Source: Phytophthora sp. 'mugwort'
Taxonomy: Eukaryota > Oomycota > Peronosporomycetes > Peronosporales > Peronosporaceae
DNA: 64,000 bases
NCBI GenBank assembly: GCA_033558025.1
Contig: JAUCEF010000002.1
Span: forward strand, 1,054,001 to 1,118,000
Reading direction: 5' to 3'
The translations under genes were made by a program, and so were the position numbers. The stretch's first letter is position 1, and every line of letters starts with the position of its first letter. Under the pieces are notes generated by a model. That model did not search any database and was not told where the DNA came from. It saw only the letters and a program-made list of their open reading frames with translations. Below, piece by piece: positions 55,185 to 64,000 of the stretch.

Positions 55185-56479
55185 CTTGCGCCGTGTTACA
55201 TAATAATTTCAGCAATACCTTTCGTTTGTATGATAATAACGTGAGGATCCTAATCATACCTAGGTGATGAAAATGACTTAAGTACTGAGGATGGCTTTGT
55301 CGTGAGGAAAAGGGATCATGGTCAGCTTGAATTATTGAGACAGTCGACAGACAGACATCGCACTGAAATATGTATACACTCAGTGTTCACGGTTACAGAA
55401 CGGTGTCATAGGGTAGCCGAGCAGCCCAAGTGACACAACCACTTAGCTTCTTGTGATCAAAATTGGACAGCCGATGAACGCTATACATGAGTGCTCCAGT
55501 GAAAGACTCTACCAGGGAGACGCGTTGCCAAGCTTGCGCATGAAGTTCCAGTCGTTCATCGGCACGTTGGCGTTGCCGAAACCCACCGTATTGAGGGAGC
55601 GACGCGCCGCATCCGTCATCTGGTCCCACATGATGAGGGGTTGTATCTCGCCACCCTTGCTCGTGCTGTCCAGCGCGTGGTTCACGGGCCAATGGCTCTC
55701 GTAGTTGACCTTGGCGGTGTTGCCGGCGACGGTGCCAGCCTTCGGGGGAGCGTACTTGGAGTAGCCACTGTGTGCGGACGGCGTGACGGCAAGGATCTTG
55801 GGGTTGGAGGCGGCCGGGTTGTCGATCCACACGATGACGTGCTCCCAGTCGTGGCGGTGACCCAGACCCGTGGACGGCGAGTCCTTGGGGAAGTACCACG
55901 AGTACATGATGGCCCAGCGGCCCTTGCACCACGCGGAGCGGCCGTAGACCTGAGATCCCCATCCGGACCCCTTGCAGGCCGCGCTGGGCGCGCCTTGAGT
56001 GGCCAGGCCGCCGCTCGTCTCGCCGGCGGCATTCACGGCGGGGTACGGGTGGCACCCGTTGGTGATGTGGATTTGAGGTTTGAACTTGACAGCTGCCTTT
56101 TCGGAGACGGACACTGGAGCCGGTTGACCGAACGGACGAACTTGGTCGTGGTTGAGCGCAGTAACATCGGTGGCAGCAGCGAGCGCTGCGACGATCGTGA
56201 TGATGAAAGCGCGGAGGTTCATAGTTGAAAGTCACGTCGCAGTGTTCTGACGTTGGAGGTTGGTTGACTTTAGTCTTTGTTGGAGGATTTGGAAGTGAGG
56301 CATTCAGCTTGTGCTCTAGGCTCTTGGTACCCGTGACCAGAAGCAAACACTACGAGGCTACACCACTCCTGCCGCAGTCCCTTGCTGCCGATGCAAAGGT
56401 GGTGGCAACACATCACGTACTTGTTGCGCCCACAGGTCGACCACCACTACGTGTACATCCGCTCTCGAAGTAAGTGTAT
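55185..56479 (-). repeat. inverted repeat 1, left arm (1295 bp)
   Basis: Pairs without any indel with 57667-58961 (coordinate sums are constant at 114146). I found one mismatch (55927 against 58219). It contains NLP copy A, its promoter and 3' flank. Confidence 0.9.
55509..56222 (-). CDS. NEP1-like protein (NLP), copy A
   Basis: An intact, intronless 237-residue secreted protein of the NPP1 family, a type 1 NLP. A hydrophobic signal peptide covers about residues 1-22. The mature part has two cysteines (57 and 83), the SWYFPKDSP stretch (about 108-116) and the family heptapeptide GHRHDWE at 121-127, whose acidic and His residues bind the cation needed for activity. NLPs act in the host apoplast on plasma-membrane sphingolipids of dicots and cause necrosis or immune recognition; some oomycete NLPs are non-toxic, and sequence alone does not tell which this is. 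This copy has Cys at residue 99 (TGC) where copies B and C have Tyr. That gives an odd third cysteine just before the conserved core. Its promoter is identical to that of copy B. The DDE transposon family lies directly downstream. Confidence 0.95.
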   Translation of the reverse strand: MNLRAFIITIVAALAAATDVTALNHDQVRPFGQPAPVSVSEKAAVKFKPQIHITNGCHPYPAVNAAGETSGGLATQGAPSAACKGSGWGSQVYGRSAWCKGRWAIMYSWYFPKDSPSTGLGHRHDWEHVIVWIDNPAASNPKILAVTPSAHSGYSKYAPPKAGTVAGNTAKVNYESHWPVNHALDSTSKGGEIQPLIMWDQMTDAARRSLNTVGFGNANVPMNDWNFMRKLGNASPW

Positions 56480-57666
56480 GCACGAGTGAATCCGGTACGT
56501 TGGCTGTTCCACTTGCCAGTCGCACTAGCGTGGCGCTGACCTGGTACCGTATTTAAGATCTCCTAAGTAGAGCCTCGAAATATATATTTAAATAGGTAGT
56601 GCTAAAGAAGGCAAAATATACCCTTTTCGAGCTCGACACCACAATGTTGCAAGAACCAATTGTCTACAGTAAGAGATCTAAATACGGTAACCGCGCCTAG
56701 GCCGCTAAGTTTGTACATGTCTGCTCCAAATACACGCTTGGTCTCATGAGCCGTTCAAGGTGTTCTCTATCAAACTTGTGTTAAACAGAGCGTGTTACTA
56801 AAGAAAAGAAAATGCGCACCTTTTGTGTGATTGATGATACTGCTCATCCCTCAAAGATAGCTAATGCTAGTCGTTCCACTCGTTCACTCGTTCAGTCTCT
56901 CGGTTGGTTCAATCACTGCCATCCGCGCCCCAGACATATTTCTGGCATGTCGGCGCTGTCAACGTTGCCGAAAGATTCAACAATAAGGTGATTGTTTTAT
57001 GCCGTTAACTGCTTAGTCATAATACCACTTTGGTCTGTTAGTGCGCAACCCACTCAGAGTAGCTGTTCCGTGCTCCTACTACGGTATTAGTTTAACGGTA
57101 GCAGTAGTTAGTTACTAGAGTAGTGCAACATCAACCTTCTAAAAGAAGAGCGCCTGAATGTGTAAAAGGCAGTGGTTCAGCCGACCAACGCTTCTGCCAA
57201 GGAAACGTCATGTAGCATCCCATTTCTTTAAGAGTAAATGGTACAACGTAGACTAGCCAGTCACATGGAATTCAAGCGATATGACGGCGGCAGAACGATC
57301 CACCGTATTTTTCATTCTCCTGAATTGTGCTCCTGCCTCAGTATTGAAGTTGCTATTGAAGGCATAACGGCATGGCGTAAATAAATGCACATAACATTAG
57401 CAAAGTGTAGCATGACTGCTCGCTCTGTGAAGCTAAGCAGCTTCAAGCTCGGTTTTCCAAGATAAAGACGAGACCCGTGTAGTATTTATGGACACGACCA
57501 AGCAGCTCAAGATTTGCACCGAGCGCTTTTTTTTAGCAGACACCCAGTCCCCACTGCACATCGCCCTCAGCACCCTTTTATGTCCGGTGCATTTACGTGG
57601 CTCACTTCAAGCAGCATCTCGTCTACCGACACTACTGCGACTGGCTTCTAGTAAGTGAAACAGGAT
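56480..57666. other. spacer between head-to-head NLP genes
   Basis: 1187 bp of AT-rich sequence without recognised genes, forming the centre of inverted repeat 1. The two NLP promoters fire away from it. Confidence 0.6.
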
Positions 57667-57846
57667 ATACACTTACTTCGAGAGCGGATGTACACGTAGT
57701 GGTGGTCGACCTGTGGGCGCAACAAGTACGTGATGTGTTGCCACCACCTTTGCATCGGCAGCAAGGGACTGCGGCAGGAGTGGTGTAGCCTCGTAGTGTT
57801 TGCTTCTGGTCACGGGTACCAAGAGCCTAGAGCACAAGCTGAATGC

Positions 57847-57861
57847 CTCACTTCCAAATCC
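57847..57861 (+). promoter_or_regulatory. possible Inr of NLP copy B
   Basis: CTCACTTCCAAATCC matches the oomycete CTCATTYYNCAWTTT consensus at 11 of 15 positions and lies about 60 bp before the ATG. The same sequence stands before copy A. Moderate to weak. Confidence 0.35.
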
Positions 57862-57923
57862 TCCAACAAAGACTAAAGTCAACCAACCTCCAACGTCAGA
57901 ACACTGCGACGTGACTTTCAACT

Positions 57924-58637
57924 ATGAACCTCCGCGCTTTCATCATCACGATCGTCGCAGCGCTCGCTGCTGCCACCGATGTTACTGCGCTCAACCACGA
58001 CCAAGTTCGTCCGTTCGGTCAACCGGCTCCAGTGTCCGTCTCCGAAAAGGCAGCTGTCAAGTTCAAACCTCAAATCCACATCACCAACGGGTGCCACCCG
58101 TACCCCGCCGTGAATGCCGCCGGCGAGACGAGCGGCGGCCTGGCCACTCAAGGCGCGCCCAGCGCGGCCTGCAAGGGGTCCGGATGGGGATCTCAGGTCT
58201 ACGGCCGCTCCGCGTGGTACAAGGGCCGCTGGGCCATCATGTACTCGTGGTACTTCCCCAAGGACTCGCCGTCCACGGGTCTGGGTCACCGCCACGACTG
58301 GGAGCACGTCATCGTGTGGATCGACAACCCGGCCGCCTCCAACCCCAAGATCCTTGCCGTCACGCCGTCCGCACACAGTGGCTACTCCAAGTACGCTCCC
58401 CCGAAGGCTGGCACCGTCGCCGGCAACACCGCCAAGGTCAACTACGAGAGCCATTGGCCCGTGAACCACGCGCTGGACAGCACGAGCAAGGGTGGCGAGA
58501 TACAACCCCTCATCATGTGGGACCAGATGACGGATGCGGCGCGTCGCTCCCTCAATACGGTGGGTTTCGGCAACGCCAACGTGCCGATGAACGACTGGAA
58601 CTTCATGCGCAAGCTTGGCAACGCGTCTCCCTGGTAG
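57924..58637 (+). CDS. NEP1-like protein (NLP), copy B
   Basis: 237 residues, intact, with the same signal peptide, Cys57/Cys83 pair and GHRHDWE heptapeptide as copy A. It has Tyr at residue 99 and is identical in protein sequence to copy C. It is the shared member of both inverted repeats: promoter plus gene plus near 3' flank match copy A, while gene plus a longer 3' flank match copy C. Function as described for copy A. All features needed for secretion and cation binding are kept, so it is probably functional; cytolytic ability cannot be judged from sequence. Confidence 0.95.
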   Translation: MNLRAFIITIVAALAAATDVTALNHDQVRPFGQPAPVSVSEKAAVKFKPQIHITNGCHPYPAVNAAGETSGGLATQGAPSAACKGSGWGSQVYGRSAWYKGRWAIMYSWYFPKDSPSTGLGHRHDWEHVIVWIDNPAASNPKILAVTPSAHSGYSKYAPPKAGTVAGNTAKVNYESHWPVNHALDSTSKGGEIQPLIMWDQMTDAARRSLNTVGFGNANVPMNDWNFMRKLGNASPW

Positions 58638-58989
58638 AGTCTTTCACTGGAGCACTCATGTATAGCGTTCATCGGCTGTCCAATTTTGATCACAAGAAGC
58701 TAAGTGGTTGTGTCACTTGGGCTGCTCGGCTACCCTATGACACCGTTCTGTAACCGTGAACACTGAGTGTATACATATTTCAGTGCGATGTCTGTCTGTC
58801 GACTGTCTCAATAATTCAAGCTGACCATGATCCCTTTTCCTCACGACAAAGCCATCCTCAGTACTTAAGTCATTTTCATCACCTAGGTATGATTAGGATC
58901 CTCACGTTATTATCATACAAACGAAAGGTATTGCTGAAATTATTATGTAACACGGCGCAAGACAAAGGGTACCTAAGCATTCTGAGGCA

Positions 58990-59528
58990 TTATCTTTTAA
59001 ATACACGACATGAATTGTTGCGTGTTATTTTCGGTTTTTATTTTCTTGTGGGATAGTCAGATGAGGTGATAACTGGCCCAACCGTCAGCCCTCATGGTAG
59101 TAAATGGTGCTGGTGAAGCGATGGTGATCGTATCGTCTACGAGACTGCGAGACTAGCGGCTATCAATAGAAGCAATTCGTACTCGGAGCGTTATAGCTCG
59201 TCATTAAGCTCCGAACCTTCGTATGATCCATCCATTCCGGATTCGATGCAACTAGATAAAGGCGGTCGAAGCGAGTCAACTCGATAACCGCATTTACACC
59301 GATGTCTCCAGCAACTTCTACTTACAAGCGTGTTAACAGCCTCTTTGTTGGTCCTCCAGCGACGACGACGACGAAGATACTTCTCAATCGAAGTGACGAT
59401 ATCCGTTCAGGCTTGCCTCGACCGAGGTCGTACTCGCAGGTCTGGGACTCGTCTGAAACCACAAAGAGAACGTCATTGCGTCTACTGGACAAGTTGAAGC
59501 GCAAGGAGGTGTAGCAAGACTGGAAAAA
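58990..59528 (+). mobile_element. 5' fragment of the DDE_Tnp_4 transposon family
   Basis: Homologous at roughly three quarters of positions to 55090-54600 (minus) and almost identical to 62077-61539 (minus). It encodes the Ser/Thr-rich N-terminal part (begins MSPATSTYKRVNSLF at 59302). It is cut off at 59528, exactly where inverted repeat 2 ends. Confidence 0.65.
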
Positions 59529-61538
59529 CTTCCTACTGCGGATCAAATTGAATATCCGGCAGCATCGAGCTTACTGGCCGAGATGAGTGTCATCGGCAAC
59601 GCAGGAACATAATACACGCTGTGCAGCGTGAGGGCTGTCTACTTTCACATCGTCGTCTATCGGAGCTGCGACGATATAAAAGTCACTGTGTCACTGTGCC
59701 AGCGTTAGTTGCATAAACAGTTGAGCTATTCGCCGTTAGCGCTTCGAGAGGGGGCGTCGACTTCACATTGGCCAACGCCGACAGGCAGCCGGTGGGGTGA
59801 TGTGATGCTCCAGAGTCTACCAGAGAACCCCACCGGTCTGCTGCCGTCTAGCGTCAATGTTGCTCCCTCAAGTCTCATTTCAACTCGTCCCCTCATTTCC
59901 TATTGCATCTACCGGTCGTCCGGCACCCTCGAAGAGTTCGGGATGACGCTTGTGAAACTTCGCGTTGTGGTCATTGCCGCCATGCCCTTTATCTTTGCAG
60001 ATCGCCCAAGTCATGTGCAATTCGCTCTGGGTCATATTGGACTGTTCTTGGCTGCCGGGAAAGCGTTTCGGCGATCTCTGAATAGTAACGTTTGCTAGCA
60101 CGGTCATAAATCGCGCCTTTTTTGTCGAACCTGTCCTCTGCGGCATGTTCTGCTTCTGCTCTCATCAATGGCGCCAGTGATTTTGCAATATTAGACAGAC
60201 GGTTGATTGCTCGCTGGAGTTCCAGCAGTGGATTCGTGGTTTCGATGTCAATCTTGATCTCAAGATCCCCCTGTTTTGTAGGATATGCACGAGCGCAAAA
60301 CGTTAGCAATGCGATGCGTCCATTGTGTTCAGCTTGCCTCCCACCTCTAAGTAAATCAGCCATTTCAAGCAGTCTGTTTGCAAATTGTTGGTAGGTCTCC
60401 GAAGTAAATTTACGCGCCTTGCAGATCTCTGTGGTAACCTGCAAATCAGTTAAAGCTGTCCTGAAGTATTTGTTGAGCGCCGTGCCAACATCATCGAAAG
60501 TGCGAATTTGATGGCCCATGCCATCCTACCAGTCTTCTGCCATTCCAGTCAGATATTCACCGAGGATTGTAACTTGACGTTATTGGGCCATGGTCGAGAT
60601 CCGGCATAGATTTCAGCAGCATATATTTGCCGCGAGAACTTGTCCCGCCAGCGTTGCGTTCCAGCATCAAGACTCCACGTTTTTTTTCACTGAACTTGAA
60701 GCGAAAGTTGATCACGTACCATGTAGTTGTGGTCGTTCCTTGTAGGCGCCGGCGACCACATTCCACGTTGTTATCCCCCCCCGTGTCGTCTCGGAGCTTT
60801 CATCGTCACTTGATGGGTCGTCATACCAGGATTGTTGCATCCAGCAACACGAGTAGTGGCGCGGGGTCCTCGAGGGGTATCGTGATCGACAGCAACTTGT
60901 TGATCGGTTGGTTGCTGCTGCACTGGAAGTTGCTGTAGTTCAGCACTAACTTGTTGTACTGACTGGTGAGCAGTCGTGGGCCGCGGTCCTCGGAGATTGC
61001 TGGGGCAGTGGTAGCTGCGAAGGCTGCCGAACTACAAGTGTCGCCACGCGTGGTGACACTTGGTTTCCGCCAGCCCCACCGACGGCCGACGGTTTCAGTA
61101 TGTCGACGCTGTGCTGACCAGGGTGATTACAAATGACTGGGGCTAACTCGTGTAAGGTCACTACGAGGCTAGTACCCTTCCTTGACGTAGATAGTGGCTT
61201 CTTCCCTCCAGTTTGCTTCGTCTTATTTGTGCTCTTGTCATTACTGTCGTCATGTTAGAACTTAGAGAGCGGTCAAGAGAGAGAGACGCTTGGCCATCAC
61301 AGAGTATATTTCGAACTGCACAGCCTGAGGACTATCTGACTACTCGATCTTTTCGGGCGGAGACCACTCATCTCCGGAAACTGGCCACATTGTCGCTTGA
61401 TAATCTGACTTGGCTATGGTCAGAGCCATGCAGTCTTTGGCTCGGGCCAACAGGCCGTACGCTTGTATTTTGGCAAACATGCTGGTGATTGTCGCGCTTG
61501 TTTCTGCTACTCCGTGTGACGACGTTTACTCGTGCGTA
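59529..61538. other. spacer of inverted repeat 2
   Basis: 2010 bp. It contains a gag fragment (59880-60519 minus) and probable upstream gag remains (about 60600-61160 minus, Gln/Pro/Thr-rich debris). The rest, including 61160-61538, shows no recognised gene. Confidence 0.5.
59880..60519 (-). pseudogene. LTR-retrotransposon gag fragment (Gypsy-like)
   Basis: The minus frame has ALNKYFRTALTDLQVTTEIC, FTSETYQQFANRLLEMADLL and LLTFCARAYPTK, a retrotransposon gag pattern. After a shift near 60000 it ends with a degenerate zinc-knuckle-like CKDKGHGGNDHN. No pol follows, so it is a truncated remnant. Confidence 0.6.
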
Positions 61539-62077
61539 TTTTTCCAGTCTTGCTACACCTCCTTGCGCTTCAACTTGTCCAGTAGACGCAATGACGTTCT
61601 CTTTGTGGTGTCAGACGAGTCCCAGACCTGCGAGTACGACCTCGGTCGAGGCAAGCCTGAACGGATATCGTCACTTCGATTGAGAAGTATCTTCGTCGTC
61701 GTCGTCGCTGGAGGACCAACAAAGAGGCTGTTAACACGCTTGTAAGTAGAAGTTGCTGGAGACATCGGTGTAAATGCGGTTATCGAGTTGACTCGCTTCG
61801 ACCGCCTTTATCTAGTTGCATCGAATCCGGAATGGATGGATCATACGAAGGTTCGGAGCTTAATGACGAGCTATAACGCTCCGAGTACGAATTGCTTCTA
61901 TTGATAGCCGCTAGTCTCGCAGTCTCGTAGACGATACGATCACCATCGCTTCACCAGCACCATTTACTACCATGAGGGCTGACGGTTGGGCCAGTTATCA
62001 CCTCATCTGACTATCCCACAAGAAAATAAAAACCGAAAATAACACGCAACAATTCATGTCGTGTATTTAAAAGATAA
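61539..62077 (-). mobile_element. 5' fragment of the DDE_Tnp_4 transposon family
   Basis: Inverted copy of 58990-59528, downstream of NLP copy C on the same strand. Confidence 0.65.
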
Positions 62078-62429
62078 TGCCTCAGAATGCTTAGGTACCC
62101 TTTGTCTTGCGCCGTGTTACATAATAATTTCAGCAATACCTTTCGTTTGTATGATAATAACGTGAGGATCCTAATCATACCTAGGTGATGAAAATGACTT
62201 AAGTACTGAGGATGGCTTTGTCGTGAGGAAAAGGGATCATGGTCAGCTTGAATTATTGAGACAGTCGACAGACAGACATCGCACTGAAATATGTATACAC
62301 TCAGTGTTCACGGTTACAGAACGGTGTCATAGGGTAGCCGAGCAGCCCAAGTGACACAACCACTTAGCTTCTTGTGATCAAAATTGGACAGCCGATGAAC
62401 GCTATACATGAGTGCTCCAGTGAAAGACT

Positions 62430-63143
62430 CTACCAGGGAGACGCGTTGCCAAGCTTGCGCATGAAGTTCCAGTCGTTCATCGGCACGTTGGCGTTGCCGA
62501 AACCCACCGTATTGAGGGAGCGACGCGCCGCATCCGTCATCTGGTCCCACATGATGAGGGGTTGTATCTCGCCACCCTTGCTCGTGCTGTCCAGCGCGTG
62601 GTTCACGGGCCAATGGCTCTCGTAGTTGACCTTGGCGGTGTTGCCGGCGACGGTGCCAGCCTTCGGGGGAGCGTACTTGGAGTAGCCACTGTGTGCGGAC
62701 GGCGTGACGGCAAGGATCTTGGGGTTGGAGGCGGCCGGGTTGTCGATCCACACGATGACGTGCTCCCAGTCGTGGCGGTGACCCAGACCCGTGGACGGCG
62801 AGTCCTTGGGGAAGTACCACGAGTACATGATGGCCCAGCGGCCCTTGTACCACGCGGAGCGGCCGTAGACCTGAGATCCCCATCCGGACCCCTTGCAGGC
62901 CGCGCTGGGCGCGCCTTGAGTGGCCAGGCCGCCGCTCGTCTCGCCGGCGGCATTCACGGCGGGGTACGGGTGGCACCCGTTGGTGATGTGGATTTGAGGT
63001 TTGAACTTGACAGCTGCCTTTTCGGAGACGGACACTGGAGCCGGTTGACCGAACGGACGAACTTGGTCGTGGTTGAGCGCAGTAACATCGGTGGCAGCAG
63101 CGAGCGCTGCGACGATCGTGATGATGAAAGCGCGGAGGTTCAT
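62430..63143 (-). CDS. NEP1-like protein (NLP), copy C
   Basis: 237 residues, identical to copy B in protein sequence. The ATG at 63143 is chosen because copies A and B start there and it gives a clean signal peptide. An in-frame ATG at 63158 would add only MRLPT. The upstream sequence is a diverged homologue of the A/B promoter, not a copy of it (shared words such as CACTTC, CCTCCAAC/CCCCCAAC and CAGTGAGAC/CACTGCGAC), so C may be expressed differently. It is the third member of the alternating array; function as for copy A. Confidence 0.95.
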   Translation of the reverse strand: MNLRAFIITIVAALAAATDVTALNHDQVRPFGQPAPVSVSEKAAVKFKPQIHITNGCHPYPAVNAAGETSGGLATQGAPSAACKGSGWGSQVYGRSAWYKGRWAIMYSWYFPKDSPSTGLGHRHDWEHVIVWIDNPAASNPKILAVTPSAHSGYSKYAPPKAGTVAGNTAKVNYESHWPVNHALDSTSKGGEIQPLIMWDQMTDAARRSLNTVGFGNANVPMNDWNFMRKLGNASPW

Positions 63144-63146
63144 AGT

Positions 63147-64000
63147 CGGAAGTCTCACTGTCGTTGGGGGTGTTTGATCTTGGTGCTAGATGGAAGATGT
63201 AGAAGTGCAGTCCCAGGCAAGTACGACAAGCCCAGAATCAAATGTTACGAAGTGTGCAGCGCAGTAAAGGCTTTTATCTTAACTTTCATGATGTGAGCAC
63301 GCACATACTTTATCGCGCTCGTGAGTAAGGCTGATCAGTATTTTGTATCTTAAGATATGCCAGTACAGCAAGAGAGAAGAACGAGAGACTCTGCGACGCG
63401 AGTTGCCGACACAACTACATAAAAATATAACACGAGGTGGTCGCGCAATGCATGTTCTGTGGGTCAGCTAGAACATATTTAAGTGCAATGTATCGTGTTG
63501 TGCGTTGCATGTTGCTGCAACATGTATCTTTCACGACTGCGCGACTACCTAGACAATACACCAGATGTTTGTGGCTTTTCTCACCAAAAATCTAACCGCG
63601 ATGTTGAGCTCTGCAAACCGGACTGTTAGGCATTATTAAGTAGTTGGTTCATGGTGTCACAGCTAGACACGGAGTTCACGATCGCGCCAACGTTGCATAC
63701 ACCTCTACAACAGAGAAATACTTGTATGGGCACTTGTGCGGCCAAGTCCTATTATATTAATAGCTTTTAAATCTGACTGAAAACAGCGAGGATAAAAAAC
63801 GCCGATGCAAATCTTGATTCAACATCAAGATTGATTGTGAACTCGCGCACGCACCGTGCCACTCAACTGGGAAGCACATCGAAGCGTCATTACTGCATGT
63901 ACCATCGTGTCACGCTGGAGCGCTGGAGGCAACGAAACAAAGACAAGGATGCAACCGAAGGCAGTCAATGCTTGTGTGCTGTGTGAGATGTTAAGGATTG
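63147..64000. other. promoter of NLP copy C and unrecognised right flank
   Basis: About 150 bp next to copy C is its diverged promoter. Beyond that no gene is recognised. A short open plus frame runs off the right edge from about 63880 but is too short to judge. Confidence 0.45.

Larger units (their letters stand above)
57667..58961 (+). repeat. inverted repeat 1, right arm (1295 bp)
   Basis: Partner of 55185-56479; identity stops abruptly at both ends. Confidence 0.9.
57921..59528 (+). repeat. inverted repeat 2, left arm (1608 bp)
   Basis: Pairs without indel with 61539-63146 (coordinate sums constant at 121067). It starts 3 bp before the NLP start codon and ends inside the downstream transposon fragment. 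One substitution is implied by a Glu/Asp difference in the transposon frame. Confidence 0.9.
61539..63146 (-). repeat. inverted repeat 2, right arm (1608 bp)
   Basis: Partner of 57921-59528. The match stops 3 bp before the start codon of copy C, so promoters are not shared. Confidence 0.9.

Noticed and set aside
55641..56228. Antisense frame of about 195-244 codons over each NLP gene
   Set aside because: It mirrors the NLP codon pattern (Val/Gly/Arg-rich) and has no domain or promoter of its own.
55393..56346. A 317-codon Arg/Pro/His-rich frame over NLP copy A, with identical ones over copies B and C
   Set aside because: It lies out of frame over the NLP coding sequence and has the biased composition expected of a shadow of a GC-rich gene. 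Its conservation simply reflects the repeat.
1..64000. CRISPR arrays, prokaryotic operons, rRNA or tRNA genes
   Set aside because: The sequence is eukaryotic in gene structure. No spaced repeat array or recognisable stable RNA gene was found by reading; a tRNA scan was not possible here.

Overview
The window looks like a plant-pathogenic oomycete genome, most likely Phytophthora or a close relative. The evidence is three near-identical secreted necrosis-inducing (NLP/NPP1) genes, a decayed RxLR-type effector, a WRKY19-like zinc-finger protein, oomycete-style core promoter (Inr) sequences, short introns, and a dense load of Copia, PIF/Harbinger, hAT, Crypton and IS630/mariner-type relics. No rRNA, tRNA or CRISPR array was recognised. 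Layout: (1) 1-2.3 kb, minus strand: a 5'-complete IQ/WW-domain gene that runs off the left edge, then a frameshifted RxLR effector relic. (2) 2.77-8.47 kb: a TIR-bounded DNA transposon of about 5.7 kb with perfect 31-bp inverted termini. It holds a SET-domain (histone-methyltransferase-like) gene, a Myb/SANT-plus-coiled-coil gene, and a convergent DDE transposase, all broken by frameshifts and stops. (3) 9.8-23.2 kb: a Crypton tyrosine-recombinase relic, a Copia relic, a TBC (Rab-GAP) gene fragment and two hAT relics in opposite orientation. (4) 23.5-34.2 kb: the only island of intact conserved genes: a WRKY19-like zinc-finger protein, a multi-exon gene resembling Little Elongation Complex subunit 2 (ICE2/NARG2), and convergent to it the largest subunit of RNA polymerase III. 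An ICE2-like gene next to a Pol III gene is a positional curiosity, not evidence of co-function. (5) 34.6-54.4 kb: a second two-gene Harbinger-type relic, a Copia element with both LTRs and a 7-nt flanking duplication, a third Harbinger transposase, another LTR-bounded Copia, an IS630/mariner-type relic, and another DDE transposon. (6) 54.6-63.2 kb: three NLP genes in alternating orientation on two huge, nearly perfect inverted repeats (arms of 1295 and 1608 bp), each gene followed on its own strand by the 5' part of the same DDE transposon family. Promoters, coding regions and 3' flanks have different histories: identity between copies starts and stops abruptly, which suggests gene conversion or template-switched duplication. 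The two most interesting observations are the SET-domain gene inside a Harbinger-type element and the palindromic NLP amplification. Coordinates of relics are approximate because their frames are broken; intact genes were placed by reading frame and, for the ICE2-like gene, by splice phase.
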